Below are positions 35,650 through 47,640 of a DNA stretch of 64,000 bases, piece by piece. This DNA is from Peromyscus leucopus. Its lineage: Eukaryota > Chordata > Mammalia > Rodentia > Cricetidae. The notes below the pieces were generated by a model. It made no database searches. It saw only the letters and a list, made by a program, of their open reading frames with translations, and was not told the origin of the DNA. Where the stretch lies: contig NC_051072.1 in assembly GCF_004664715.2 (NCBI RefSeq), positions 31,579,994 through 31,643,993 of the forward strand, given 5' to 3'. Numbering within the stretch: position 1 is the first letter of the stretch; every line of letters begins with the position of its first letter. A program made the position numbers and the translations under genes.

Positions 35650-36030
35650 CATGCCATGGGTATGCTAGGCAGGCTTCTAATAAACACCTGAGATAACCTA
35701 TAGAGAAAAGGCTCATTTTTCCATGTAGTTTCCATGAAGCTTTAGTCTTAACTGGTCCTGACACCTTTGGCCTGTGGCTAAACAATACAACATGGCATAG
35801 CGTCCATGATCAAACTGCTTGACTCATAGCTGGGAATGAAAGGGAAAGAAACCGAGAATGGAATCTCAGTATTCCCTTCAGGACATGACTCTAACTAGAA
35901 GATCTTACACAAGGCCCCACCTCTAAAAGTCTCCACCACCCTCAACAGGGCCAAACCAGTAAGAATTAAGTCCTTTAAGGCTTGTTCCTCACTTTGGAGG
36001 AACATTTACATTTTCAACTATGGCAACGTA
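35650..36030 (+). repeat. Old rodent MaLR-like repeat
   Basis: 'atgatcaaactgcttgactcatagctggg', 'acaaggccccacctctaaaagtctccaccaccc' and 'tcactttggaggaacattt' form an order I know from antisense rodent MaLR-type repeats. Family not assigned. Confidence 0.5.
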
Positions 36031-37163
36031 CAACAATTTCTGTATGTGGTCACTTATTTTAAGACAGTTTATTTAGGTTCCGTGAACAGTCCTGACCAGC
36101 TTTTTGTGGGAGGCATATGACTTCCTTTCTCTGAAATCAATGCTCAGTCATCTAGTGTGTTTATTGTCTTAAGAACCAGTCACTCCACCTTCCACAGTGG
36201 GCCTGTCTTCCCACAAGCAATGTATAAGAGACATGATTCCAGGGCACCTTCACTCAGTAGTCATAATTTCAGTATGTTCTGCTTGTCTTTCTGTTGTATA
36301 TGTGACAGCTGTGAATTGTTGAGATCTTAATATTCTTTTCCTTAACAGCTAGAAGGTTGAAAGACTCCACTGGATTTATTTGTCATCTATAAGTGCTTGA
36401 TTACTACGGGAAGAAAGCTGCCAAACTCATGGCGAGGTGAAGTGAAATATCTTCGTTGAAATGCATTAAATAACGCTAACCTACCAATCATCAGGGTTAA
36501 GCCTAACTGACTTAAAACGCGGCCAGAACACTGGCATAAGCCTACAACAAAGCTGGGCAAAATCACCTACCACAAAGCTAATTTTGTAAGGTCATGTGAC
36601 TTAATGGACTCACTGCACACAGTACAGAGTGTCCACTGCTTTTATGCTCTTGTGGGTAAGAGAGCTGTTGCTCACTGCTGATGCTCTGTATGGGGTGAAC
36701 ATAAAGCACCGTGCACCAGTAGCCACAGAAAAGAACAAATCACAAAATTAAAAGTGCACTTTTAAATGAATCTAACTAGTTTGAGCATCATTGTAAAATA
36801 TTTTTAAAAAAATTGACTTTAGGAATAGGGGTTTCACGCTTGCCTGCACATGTGAGGTTCAAAATGTCAAGTCCAGCATCCAGAGTGGAGACCACCTGCA
36901 GTGGTACAGCTTTTCAGTTATTTTTTGCATGCTGCAGGGCCCGGGGTAGTCAGTCTGCATGGTAGCTGCAGGGACCCTATCATCTAAAAAAAAAAAAAAA
37001 AATCTATGTATAAGAGTCATTTTGTAAACAACTGAGGAAAGCTGGAGTGGGAAAGGTGCTCTTCCCTCAGAAAACTGGTGGTCCAGTACCAAACAGTCAG
37101 CCCTGAAGTTAAACACACATTATATGGACTGAGATGGCTAGATTCACAAATACATATGTATAC

Positions 37164-37166
<3 letters not shown>
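36031..37166. other. No recognisable gene
   Basis: Unique sequence. 36820-37005 weakly resembles a decayed SINE with an A-run of 17 at its end. Confidence 0.35.

Positions 37167-37217
<51 letters not shown>
37167..37217 (+). repeat. (CA)n microsatellite
   Basis: About 25 CA units. Confidence 0.97.
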
Positions 37218-37220
<3 letters not shown>

Positions 37221-37319
37221 TGACAAGTAATAAAAAGAAGGCCATAGATTTGAAGGGGTATATCGGGTGGTTTACAGGGAGCAAAGAGGGGACATGATAT
37301 AATCTTAAAAAAAATTTAA

Positions 37320-38400
37320 AGGGATAAAGAGTTATTTGTACTATTTCTTTATTGTCCTTTACAACAGTATTACCTGTTCATTTTTGAGACATTTCTTTTT
37401 TTCCTTTTCAGTCTTACTGGTAGTTCGCCAATTATATTCATCTTTATTTTTAAAATGGATTTTTACGTCATTGATTTTCTGTATGGCCTGTGCTTTCAGC
37501 TTCATTGATTTCTTCCTTTGTCTTCATTATCTGCTTTCTTCTGCTAACTGAGACTGCCCAGCGATGAGAGTGGCCTTGCCTGTCACTGGCTGGGAGAGTA
37601 AAACCAACTGTGTTCGATTATATTACTCTTTTCTAGCTTCCTTAAACTAAGGTGGATCTGAGACTTTTTCTCTTTTCTATTATGAGAATCTGAGGCCACA
37701 AATGTCAATCTTGATGTGGCCTTTGATGAATCCTACACTTTTTTTTTTTTTATGTATTTTCCTTTTCTGCCAAATACATTTTTAAAAAATTTCCCTTTAA
37801 AGTTTCTCTTTAGCTAACAGCTTTGTGTGTGTGTGTGTGTGTATGTGTACATTGATATGTGAGGGGTTCATATTATTTCCCACTTGTTTCTTTTGTTGTT
37901 ACTGTTGTTTTGAGATAGTCTTGCTCAGAAGTTTAGGATAACTTCAGATTTACAGGAATCCTCCTGTCTCAGCATCCTGGGCGGCTAGGATTTCAAAGTG
38001 AGTCACTCCAGCCAGCTAACTGCTGCTGTTCTATTCACTCATTCTGACCATTGTTAAGATGGGTGTTGAGGTTTTTGACTGAAATTGTAGACTTGCCTTT
38101 CAGTCCTACCAGTGACTGCTGGTCATCTGGTGTGCTTTGCCTGTATTTTCTCAGTGTGTCAATTCTTTTTATTATTGCCTAATGTCCCTTTCTGTCTCTG
38201 GCAGTTTTCTTCACCTGACATCCAGTAGACCTAATATCAATACAGCTTCTCCTGCTTCCTATCAGTTAGGGTTTTTACACAGTATGCATTTCCAAGCCTT
38301 GGCTTTCAGCTTTTCATAAGCAGATGGTTGGCTTCTTCAGTATCTACGTTCTGCAAATGTCTGTGTTGCTGATATGAAAGTCTACTGAGATTTACAGTAT
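37320..38400 (-). mobile_element. Probable decayed L1, antisense
   Basis: T-rich text such as 'cagcttcattgatttcttcctttgtcttc' and 'gatgaatcctacac' recalls antisense mammalian L1 ORF2. It is interrupted by a (TG)n tract (37823-37842) and a degenerate antisense B1-like segment (37900-38020). Confidence 0.35.
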
Positions 38401-38664
38401 TATTGATATTATTAAGGTCTGAGCCTGCAAGGTTTTCTTATCTGCTGGGTCTTCTTGCTGTTGTTTATTTTTTTTTCCTGCATTACAGAGGGAGGTGGGG
38501 TGTGTGTGTGTGCAGGGTGGTAGCTGGAACATCTAGAATGATTTTGTTGCTTGGCAATTTCATACATAGACATTATGCATCTTGCTTACTATCTCCCACA
38601 CACCCTCCCTTATCTCCCCCCATCCCATTCCAGGCACTAATAGTTTCATTGTATCTGTAAGAAT

Positions 38665-38800
38665 TGGGGGCGCACACCTTTAACCCCAGCACTCGGGAGG
38701 CAGAGGCAGGCAGATCTTTGTGAGTTCCAGGCCAGCCTGGGCTACAGAGTGAGCTCCAGGAAAGGCATAAAGCTACACAGAGAAACCCTGTCTCGAAAAA
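38665..38800 (+). repeat. B1 SINE, 5'-shortened
   Basis: 'gggggcgcacacctttaaccccagcactcgggagg' to 'agagaaaccctgtctcg'. Confidence 0.93.
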
Positions 38801-38882
38801 TAACACCAAAAAAAGAATTTGCCATGGGTCTTAAACAGCTTCTTTAGTAGGTGCTCTACGGTTATGTAAGTCATTACATGTT

Positions 38883-39180
38883 TGTAGCTAGAGTTTTTCC
38901 CCAGTCCTGCCTGGCCCAGGGTCAGGACAAATCTCTCACCCACCAGTCCCGTACCTGCTCAAACCCAACCAAGTAAACACACAAAGACTTATATTACTTA
39001 TAAACTGTATGGCCATGGCAGGCTTCTTGCTAATTGTTCTTATATCTTAAATCAACCCATTTCTATTAATTTCTAAGTTGCCACGTGGCTCGTGGCTTAC
39101 CGGTATCTTAACATCTTCTCATGATGGCGGCTGGCAGCATGTCTCTGTCTCTGTCTCTCTGTCTCTCTGTCTCTCTCTCT
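38883..39180 (-). mobile_element. Solo LTR, family B, copy 2 (truncated)
   Basis: Reads TGTAGCTAGAGTTTTTCC on the plus strand, the reverse of the family B 3' end. It matches copy 1 (6472-6858) through 'gtctcacccaccagtcccgta...gccacgtggctcgtggcttacc' to 'catgatggcggctggcagcatg'. The 5' part of the LTR is missing, replaced by a (TCTCTG)n expansion at 39140-39180. Confidence 0.82.
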
Positions 39181-39575
39181 TTTAGAAATTGAAAAAAAAT
39201 GTATTAAAGTATTCACAGAAGTACAAATGAAAATATCAAATTCATTACCTGGTTCAAATCTACTACTGACATTTTACCAGCTGAAGTGAATATGGGAACT
39301 CTGCCTTCTCAGATGTCCTTTCTAGTCAACTGGGAAGAACACCGAGTGTCTCCTTTACATTTGCATTACATTGACGAGCAACGAAGGTCTGCAACCTGTG
39401 CTTTCCCGGTTTGTCTGTGGCCGCCGTTCCTATCTACTGTTCCCCTTCTCTCCTGGTGCTCCAGAATTCCTCATCATTCCCTTTCTCCAAAGAGAACTTT
39501 CTTTCAACATCCTTTCCGGGTTGGCCAACTAGCGTTGAAAGAGCTTAGTTGTCCCTTGTTGAATATCTGTTGTTT

Positions 39576-39655
39576 TTCCTGTGGCGCTGGGGACCGAGTC
39601 CAGGGATTTCACAAGGCTACCAAGTGCTCTACCCCTGAGCTTCATTCCCTGTGGT
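39576..39655 (-). repeat. ID/B4-type SINE fragment
   Basis: 'gcgctggggaccgagtccagggatttcacaaggctaccaagtgctctacccctgagc' is the antisense tRNA-derived head of an ID or B4 element. Confidence 0.65.
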
Positions 39656-39869
39656 CCTCCACTTAGAATGTCGGACTTGCCCCCAGCACTGCTGAAGATC
39701 CTTTCCGGACATGCAGAAGTCTGGATCGACAGAATGAAACAGATTGCAACATTGTGACAGTTCCGTTCCCAGTGCCATGGCCTCTTAACACAAATCCACT
39801 GTTAACCAGTTTGCCCTTTCCCAATAGATACTAGATAAAGTGCCTGCTGCTTTTCCCCAAAACCAGAGT

Positions 39870-39992
39870 TCATGTGCCTGGGACAGTTCACACTCACAAC
39901 TCTGGCTTCAGGGGATTCAATGTCCTCTTCTGGCATCTGTGGGAACATGAATGCATGTGTACATACAGCACAGACGTAAATTAAAAATAAAC
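39870..39992 (+). repeat. B2 SINE 3' fragment
   Basis: 'cactcacaactctggcttcaggggattcaatgtcctcttctggc' and an AAATTAAAAATAAA tail; the head is missing. Confidence 0.65.
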
Positions 39993-40144
39993 CCTTTTGA
40001 GAAATTATGTTGTTTCCATGATTTTGATTACCATGGATCCTGCTGTCTATTTCATTGTACTTACTGTTTGAAGTCTCATTTTTGTGAACATGTAAGTAAA
40101 TACCATTGGCCAAATCTGTTCAATTTGCTTAAGTTTGCCTTAAT

Positions 40145-40258
40145 TGTGTTTTGGGGAGCAGGGTCTCACCGGTAGTCAAGACTGGCTTCAAACGAACCGT
40201 CATCTACTTGAACCTCCTGACAGCTGGATTACAGTCACATGCTACAACAACCAGTTTG
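40145..40258 (-). repeat. Old B1-like SINE
   Basis: 'gagcagggtctcaccggtagtcaagactggcttcaaac...cctcctgacagctggattacagtcacatgctac' is a diverged antisense B1. Confidence 0.6.
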
Positions 40259-40339
40259 AGAAGTTATTTTAGTAGTAGTATTTGATTAAAGTGAGAATTA
40301 TTTATGTTTTATAATGCCTAACATTATCAGCTACAATTA

Positions 40340-40445
40340 CCAGGAGATAAGTAAGATATAAGTAAATATATAATAATAAGTAAAATATAATAGTAAGATA
40401 ATAATAATAAAATATAAGTAAAATAAAAAAGTAATAAATAAAATA
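40340..40445. repeat. (TAA)n-rich tract
   Basis: ATAATAAT and AGTAAAATA low-complexity units preceding the B1. Confidence 0.75.
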
Positions 40446-40464
40446 AGCAAAAATGTCTTTTCTG

Positions 40465-40618
40465 GCCGGGCAGTGGTGGCGCACGCCTTTAATCCCAGCA
40501 CTTGGGAGTAAGAGGCTGGAGACTCTCAGTGAGTTCAAGGCCAGCTTGGTCTACAAAGCAAGTTCCGGGACAGCCAGGATTACAAAGAGATACTATGTCT
40601 CAAAAAACAAAACAAAAA
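40465..40618 (+). repeat. B1 SINE
   Basis: ggccgggcagtggtggcgcacgcctttaatcc to 'gagatactatgtctc', with an A-rich tail. Confidence 0.94.
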
Positions 40619-40639
40619 TGTCTGTTCTGGATGTCTACA

Positions 40640-41137
40640 AGTTGACCACCAGCCATTATAAATTAATCATAAAATTGCTCACTTCCTGTAAATTGGCCTC
40701 ACATGTTAGGGATGATAAACACTTATTTGTTAGTTATTAATCATGCTGCTCTGTAGTTAGTTAATAAACTAATCCAGTGTGTTGCTTAACAGTTAATCTT
40801 TTCTGTGATTATTAGATTCATTAATTTGCTCTATTTGAGATACTGACTCTTTTATAACATCAGATATTTCCATAGAATAAGGGTTTTCCAAATTTTAGTT
40901 TAAAATAAAAACCTGGAGCATTTTGAAACAATTTTTGCTGAATCAACCTAAAATGATAATGAAAAGCTGAAAGGAAGTTACCCAGAAGACAAGCAAATTT
41001 AATCTAATCACCGATTTCATTTTAAATGTTTGTTTCATAGTTGTCATTGAAACTTTCAAAACATATTTTAGTGTTTTGAAAATTGCTTTCTGGTTGACTT
41101 TCAATTTAATGTGTTAAAACACAGACTCAATTAAGCC

Positions 41138-41140
<3 letters not shown>
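40640..41140. other. No recognisable feature
   Basis: AT-rich unique sequence up to the (GT)n run. Confidence 0.4.

Positions 41141-41178
<38 letters not shown>
41141..41178 (+). repeat. (GT)n microsatellite
   Basis: About 19 GT units. Confidence 0.96.
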
Positions 41179-41179
<1 letters not shown>

Positions 41180-41305
41180 GGGCTTGAGAACGACGAGTTG
41201 TTCAATAAAACAAATCTTTGGTACACACAGGAAAATAATCAGTGTTTTCCATTGGCTAGTGCCTATAGAACCACCTTTAAATCATGAACAATGAAAACAA
41301 TTGGG

Positions 41306-41960
41306 CTGGCGTGGTACCTTAGTGGCTAGGATGGTTCACTGCTCTTGCAGAGAACTAGCATTAGGTTTTCAGCACACTGTGGTGGTATTTTATTTGTGCT
41401 CTAACAAAGCTTGCCTGGGGATCAAAGGAAAAAGCCAGCTACTGTATTAAACATAGAGGTCAGGCAGTGGTGGCACACACCTTTAATCCTAGCCTTTGGG
41501 AGGCAGAGATTCATCCAGATCTCTGTGAGTTCAAGGCCACACTGGGAACAGAGCCAGGCATAGTGGCATATGCCTTTACTCTCAGCTCTAGTTAACCATA
41601 GAGGTCTGGAGGTCTGTACAGACAGACAGGAAGTGATGTAGCTGCATGGAAAGCAGAAGTAAGATGGCAGGGCACAGAAAGGTATTTAAGGCATGAGCAT
41701 ACGGGAAGTAGCTCTCTCTTGGGCTGAGGATTTCCTAGTGGTAAGAACTTGTGGCTGGATTGTTCTATTCCTCTGATCTTTCAGCTTTCACCCCAATATC
41801 TGGCTCTGGGTATTATATTAAGACCATTTAGCAATTCGTGTTATAGCTCACAACTGCCTGCAATTACTACAGGTCCCAGAGTTCCCTGGTCCTCTTCTGG
41901 CCTCTACAGGCACACCCACCCACCGACACAAAACACATAAAATGAATTAATCTTTTTTTA
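41306..41960 (+). repeat. B2 SINE split by a family C LTR
   Basis: The head 'ggctggcgtggtaccttagtggctagg...ttttcagcacac' ends at 41377. The body resumes 'gctcacaactgcctgcaattactac' at about 41847 and ends with an A/T-rich tail. The LTR-like element lies between. Confidence 0.75.
41378..41846 (+). mobile_element. LTR-like element, family C, copy 2
   Basis: Starts TGTGGTGGTATTTTATTTGTG and ends 'agaccatttagcaattcgtgtta'. It contains a B1-like block (ggtcaggcagtggtggcacacacctttaatcc...ggcagagattcatccagatctctgtgagttcaaggcc), then a second partial one (ccaggcatagtggcatatgcctttactctcagc). A TATA-like 'ggtatttaaggc' is at 41681. It matches the inverted copy at 30247-30764. The 3' boundary is approximate. 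Confidence 0.75.
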
Positions 41961-44900
41961 ATTGAAAAATTTGAAAATACATGCCACGATACTTAGTTTT
42001 AATCCACAGAGTACATTTTATTGAGCTTAATTGTATATTAAATGTATATGCAACACAGAAATTTTTACAATGTTCCTGTATTGACATTTTTGGTGTTACA
42101 TAATACAGAAAGTTGGTAATGAGAATCTAAACACACATGTAAAAGAAACACAACTATTAAAAAAATATAATCAACGGTCCTTGATTTAAGCAAAACTACA
42201 CATTCATGGTCAAATATCTATTTTAAAAGGTATAAAATATAAGTAGCTATTCTTTTTGCAACATTAAGTAGCATTACAGCAAATTATATATGTAATAAAT
42301 CTATTATTTTCATGATTATCCAATAAACTTTAGAAAAATAATTTGTAATAGTTTTCTGAAATGAGAACCACATAATTTAAAAAAATGCTGTAAAACATAA
42401 AACACAATAGACAAAAACAATATTTTTAACCAATACCCTAAACAGATTTCCCTAACATGTTCCCATTGATGTGCAAAGGAATAAGATATGCAGCCTATAA
42501 ACCATTCATGGGACTAAAAGTACTTCTGTCCATTCCAATCATGTGTGATTTTCAATCATTTCACAGGCGAATTTGGTAATAAGGGGAGACTCTTCCATTC
42601 TTGACTCACTGGATTCACATAAACATGAACTACTACAGCACATGAACCAGGAGGTGTCCAAATCCAAGAAGCTGGCCAGTTCATCCACACAGCAGCAAAA
42701 GCAAGATGTTCTTCGCCAACTTCTCTACAACCCGTGAGTCCAACTTCTGAATGCCAACAGGCCAGTCATACTAAGCTACTCAAAGTAATAAAACTTTAAG
42801 CTGAGTAAATGATGCTATTATAGGCACTTCTCTGCAGTGGCACTCACCTGACATTTACTGAAAATGGTGATTTCCCTGCATTAGCTAAAATTGGCTATTT
42901 TCTTGAAAGTTAATTTCTGTCAATCATTCCAGCTTGCGGCTAACATCTGTGACAGAACACCCACAGAGAAACCACTTCCTCCCCACAGGCTACATGTGAG
43001 ACCAGAGGGCCTGCTTTCCACGTGTCTCAGTGAAGTTATACGTAGCCTCTTTTTCATTTTCAGTGCCTGGATGATAAATTTTAGGGTCATGTTCACTACT
43101 GACATATACAACCAGAAAAAAGAAAAGTCTTAAATATGTGTTGACCCCCAGCACCAGCGTGGGGACACAGGAACCACAAAGCATGGGCCCCAACGACAGA
43201 AAGATTATGGCTCTTGTGCTATGAGTGACCACCTAAAAGAGTGAAATTAACAATAACAGCCTCTTTTTCTAGGATGTATACAACTAGCCATTCAGAGATG
43301 TTGAACAAAGTAGGTCAAGTCAGCCTAGCCTAAATCTGGATTTCAGTTCTGATCATGTACATCAGGGGGTTTGTGTGGTTTTCTTAAGGTCTCTGAGCTT
43401 GAGTTTCTGCATTGATTAGAAACAAAACCAAAAACAAAGGACTCTTTTTATGACATGAGATGGATTGAGGATTAGACAGAACACTTCAAAGCATGTGTGA
43501 AAGTGAGTGCCTAGCATGTGTCAAATGTCAGTTGCTAGTATTAAACAAGATGCATCTTTAATGGAGAATTTGACTGGTAAACAGAACATGTCACTGTCTA
43601 GATTCAGAGCAAATAAAGATGGGACACACAGTTAAGCTGTCTTTCTCTCTATGACAGACTAGGATAAACTCAAGGGTGATAAACTGTTGTTAGAGTAGAA
43701 AGTACATAAGCATTTGTAACTTAAAATTCCAAAGTAATCCAGTCTGTCTTCCGCTTTCACCCGTTCTGTAAATATTTTTCTCACCGCATACTATATGCAG
43801 GTTGATTCAATGAAAAGTACGCTTTCGATGTTCAAAAGGTAATAATAAATCTTCTTGTAACATGCTGCTGTGATATTAAATTTGGAGTGAATCCTGAGAT
43901 GTTCAAAGATGTACAACGTGGGGAAGTAGAATGGATATGTTAGTGGAATGAGTCTAAGTGCCAGCCAGCTCTCTCAACGGTGCCAAACGAGGGACTATAA
44001 CCACCAAAATCCTGCATGTTTAGAGCCAATGTGTACCTTATTACATAAAAGGTAATAATTAGTTTTTTGTGCACACTAACCATGGGATTTTAAAGGTGAT
44101 AGGAATTAAAACCCATCAGGACAGGGGTAAATGTACCCTGTACAACAGTTGAAGGATTTATACAACCTGTTTTCCTATAAAATTTTCTTTTGCAATTCTA
44201 ACTGTCATAATTAATATTAGTTTTTTTTTTTCTAAAAATAGGTACACACATTTTACACCACCTATAATGTTCTCCCTAAATACAGGGTACAGAACTAAAA
44301 GTCAGGATCCGGGAAGAAGACCAACCACAAAGAAACATGGAGCTGTCAGCACAAGAGATGGTCCCTACCCCATTGATATGAGAGTTTCCCCTGCACCTTA
44401 ACATACTGAAGGCTAATCTTGGGTTAGTGGGACAGGGGCAGCATCAAAGACACATTCTGGGCTAATCCAAGACACTGGAGGGAGATCGCTGACTAGGCGA
44501 CATGCAGTACTAAGAAATGGCGAGGATGGGCTGCATGAGGTTTTGAGATCTTTGTGTTTAAGAGGAAAGACTGAGAAGCACCGTGAAAAGTGGGGAGATG
44601 GACAAGGAGACCAAGGTAGAGAAACCTGCACCATGATCTCGCAGCTGGTGAAGGTGAGACGGGAGAGGTACCAAGAGGATTGATGACAGATGGAGAAAGT
44701 TGAAGGAATGGGGAGGGATTGGATTCCTAGCCAATAAAGTAAAGAAGAAAAGATCATAAACAATTTAAGGTTTGAGTCTGAAGGACTAGCTAGCTAGAGG
44801 GTTAAAAAAAAAAACAAAAACAAGACTAAAGGAAACTTACATTTTAATGTAAACTGAATTTAAAATTTTATGGCATCATTAAATCTAATTATTATGTTGA

Positions 44901-45309
44901 ATACTCATCAACTGGAAAGATTAATAGAATTTCCCAGGTGTCTACTGTATAAAGTCAGTGTAGTTTTACTGCTTCAGCCTTTGGTTTTTTTGTTTTTGTT
45001 TTTGTTTTTTTTTTTTCAGCTAACTTACAATCCATTCATCATCTCCATGAGGCTAGTTAATAGAAGTGTTCCACTTTAATCTACAAGGCATAGAATAATT
45101 TTCCAAAAGTACTCCAGAGAGACCCTGAAAGGCCAAAAATCAACTTAAATATTTGAGAATCTTTTCTACTTAAAAATTACTGAGATAACTTATCTTTGTT
45201 AGAAAAATAAAGAGCGCACATTGCCCATCAACATTTCAATGCATTATATAAGTATTTCAGATTATTTTACCTTTGGGTAGCATTTTTTTTTCTTGAAAAC
45301 TATTTCAAC

Positions 45310-45478
45310 ATAAATAGCCAGTGGCAGGGGGGGGCGACGCAATAGCACTCGGAGGCAGAGGAGGGGATCTCGGAGTCGAGGCAGCTGGTCCAAAGCGAGT
45401 TCAGAAAGCGCAAAGTACACAGAAAAAAAAAAAAAAAAAAAAAAAAATAAAAAAAAAAAAATAAATAGCCAGTGGCAG
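45310..45478 (+). repeat. B1 SINE with many small deletions, perfect TSD
   Basis: The B1 body and tail lie at 45328-45460. An 18-base duplication ATAAATAGCCAGTGGCAG flanks it (45310-45327, 45461-45478). The body follows the cricetid B1 but lacks single bases and short runs throughout, e.g. in the 'ggtggtggcgcacgcctttaatccc' part and 'gagttccaggaaaggcgc'. A run of 26 A ends it. Confidence 0.85.
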
Positions 45479-46692
45479 CAAAGCAAATGGATGAATCCTG
45501 CAAGCAAAGTTACTTGTTGGGCTTTTGTGTGTAGCCAATCACAGTCACACTGTTTTGAGTGGGACTTGCTCTCTGAATTCAAAATGTTTAGATTAATTAT
45601 ACTAGCTGCCATGAGCTCATCAAGATGATCCTGTCAAATTAAGCACGAATTAGAAGCAAAACAAATGTGTTGCTAAATGAGGCTAAGGAAAAAAATAGGA
45701 CATCTACTACCAAGAGGTGCGCTCTAGTTCAATGTGATCTACACGTGGAGTTAACATGTATTATTAGACAATACTGAATTTTGTTGCATCAACAGAACAG
45801 AAAGCAGCTGCCATGGTGATTTTATATGTATTATTCTAGCCAGTAACAGTGGTAAACATGAGTCAAAATGTTACAGAATTTTCCCTATCAGAATCTTGTC
45901 CTTTCCTTAGCTAGTGCACAAGGCATACACTTCTAGTTTCCATTGTTAAATCAGTGGATTCTTTCTACCCAACCTCTAATCCCTCAATCCTTAAGAACCA
46001 TAGATTTTTTTACTGCCATCCCAAGTCGGCCGCTCTTTGTTTCTCATTGTTCTTAATCCTGTTTTCTGGAAGCAGTGTGTCACAAAAACCCCAAAGCAAC
46101 CAGGGACACCTAATCTACTACCCAAGGCACTACTTTTATCTTTAGCCAGCTATGATACTAGAAACCAGATAGCAAATAAAGGTACCCAGAAGCCATGAGC
46201 CACAAAGGCATGGGTAGCAGTGTCATATGGTGACCACATGGATCTGCACTCTGAAACATCAACAATGGGGTGGGGGGAGTGAAGTCCAAACCCCATGGCA
46301 AAGAACAAGGAAAATGTCCTACTTAAAACCAAGAAGCATTTAGGCGTTAAGTATAAAAAGGCGGTAATGAGTGTGATAAGATGTGAAGCTCCGGTGTTGA
46401 TACTGACTGTGGGGAAGCATATGATGTATACTCCCTCATTTTACACCGTTACTTATGGAGCAAAAGTATATCTTAGCGTGGAGACTGCAGAGTAGCCACC
46501 ATTATGGAAAGTATAGTTTCTATTTCCTAGAGAAAACACTTTCAATACCACAGAAGGATACACTTCACATGAAAACTGTTATCAATACTTCTATAGGTAG
46601 TTATGAATGACTGGGGGAAACACTTTTAAGACAACTGGTAAAAAGCTTTCTCTTCCATAAATTCTTTGGTAATAAACAGGTCTTTAGTGATA

Positions 46693-46770
46693 TTTATTTG
46701 TGTATTATTAACTGATTTTGCTGATGTCTGTTCTGTGTCCCTTATCTCCCGGACCAGGATAAAATTTATT
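46693..46770 (-). promoter_or_regulatory. Candidate proximal poly(A) signals of Emb
   Basis: Two minus-strand AATAAA hexamers at 46770-46765 and 46698-46693 lie 240-320 bases past the stop, in unique sequence. They are the nearest canonical signals after the one at the stop codon. No transcript evidence is available here, so which is used is unknown. Confidence 0.35.
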
Positions 46771-47007
46771 ATCTAGGTTGCAGCTCACAGAACACATCTG
46801 AAACAATTTACCTCGCTTTAATGAAAAGCAATTACAAAATGAAAATACATCTTTAGGTAGGAGAGGGCCTATATGGGTTAAAAAGCTACCACTGTGTTGT
46901 GCATGTACAGGAAATTTTTGTCTTTTAAAAATCTAGAATTCACACGGTCTTGAAAGGAAGCAGAAATACAAACTCTCTGTACATCTTCTCAAGGTGAAAC
47001 GTTCTGT

Positions 47008-47013
47008 TTTATT
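47008..47013 (-). promoter_or_regulatory. AATAAA hexamer overlapping the Emb stop codon
   Basis: On the minus strand the stop context is CAGTGAATAAAAC, so the final A of the TGA stop is the first A of AATAAA. About 45 bases downstream is a GU-rich stretch (gtttgtatttctg). Use of this signal would leave a 3' UTR of only some tens of bases. Seen directly; use in vivo is unknown. Confidence 0.5.
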
Positions 47014-47030
47014 CACTGTTCCACAGACTC
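47013..47030 (-). CDS. Emb: Emb last coding exon (ESVEQ-stop)
   Basis: After the acceptor gtttaattcag the frame reads Glu-Ser-Val-Glu-Gln and TGA (stop at 47015-47013). Only 18 coding bases lie in this exon; the rest is 3' UTR running to lower coordinates. Length and position fit the short, acidic C-terminal end of embigin. The residues differ from what I recall for mouse, which is normal for this tail. The stop overlaps an AATAAA hexamer. Confidence 0.85.
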   Translation of the reverse strand, partial: ESVEQ

Positions 47031-47640
47031 CTGAATTAAACAAAACAGAATGAGCAGTTACTGCCATGCTGTCTATGATAACTTAACTATCATTTCAACA
47101 CAGCAAAAGAGTGCTGGAAAATGAGCTTGCCATCTACTGGCAAAGCAGCAAGTCCTAACACTGATGAACTAAGACAATTATGAATCAATTGTGGAAATTA
47201 GCCGTGACAGACGAAATCATCACATTGACCATATGGGGGTATATGAGAATAAAATCAAAGAATACAGAAAATTTGAGTTGAGAATTTAAAAATTACATGA
47301 AAGCTTTAAAAGAAACCAACCCAAGGTAATTATTTATATATTTACATATATATAAAGACCATGAAATAAAGCTGGGTATGGTGGTACAATCCTGTAATCC
47401 CATAATCCTAGCACACTCCAGCACTCAGGAGGCTGAGACAGGAGAATTACCACCTATTCTCTGGTAAAAAAAGGATACCATTAATTTTTGTATAAGTCCA
47501 TATTTTCTCCTGTTACTGTGTAAACAAGTGTATTCAAGCACACAGTGAACTGGGTCTTTTAGGAATCTGGAAGCCAGAGTAAGGTTTAATAGCCCAGTAT
47601 ATTGAATTCTACCTTTTCATATGATTGAGAAGTAACTTAC

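Larger units (their letters stand above)
42017..47012 (-). other. Possible long Emb 3' UTR or immediate downstream flank
   Basis: Past the stop the sequence is mostly unique. From 42000 to 45300 I recognise no SINE, LTR or L1, unlike the 40 kb further left. One defective B1 sits at 45328. A further AATAAA (minus) at 42022-42017 lies just before the repeat-rich region resumes. This could be the end of a long 3' UTR isoform, or simply unique intergenic DNA. No open frame of interest is present. Confidence 0.3.

Noticed and set aside
1..41000. Possible neighbouring gene downstream of Emb
   Set aside because: I recall Hcn1 and Parp8 as the neighbours of Emb in mammals, but no exon of either was recognised in the window.
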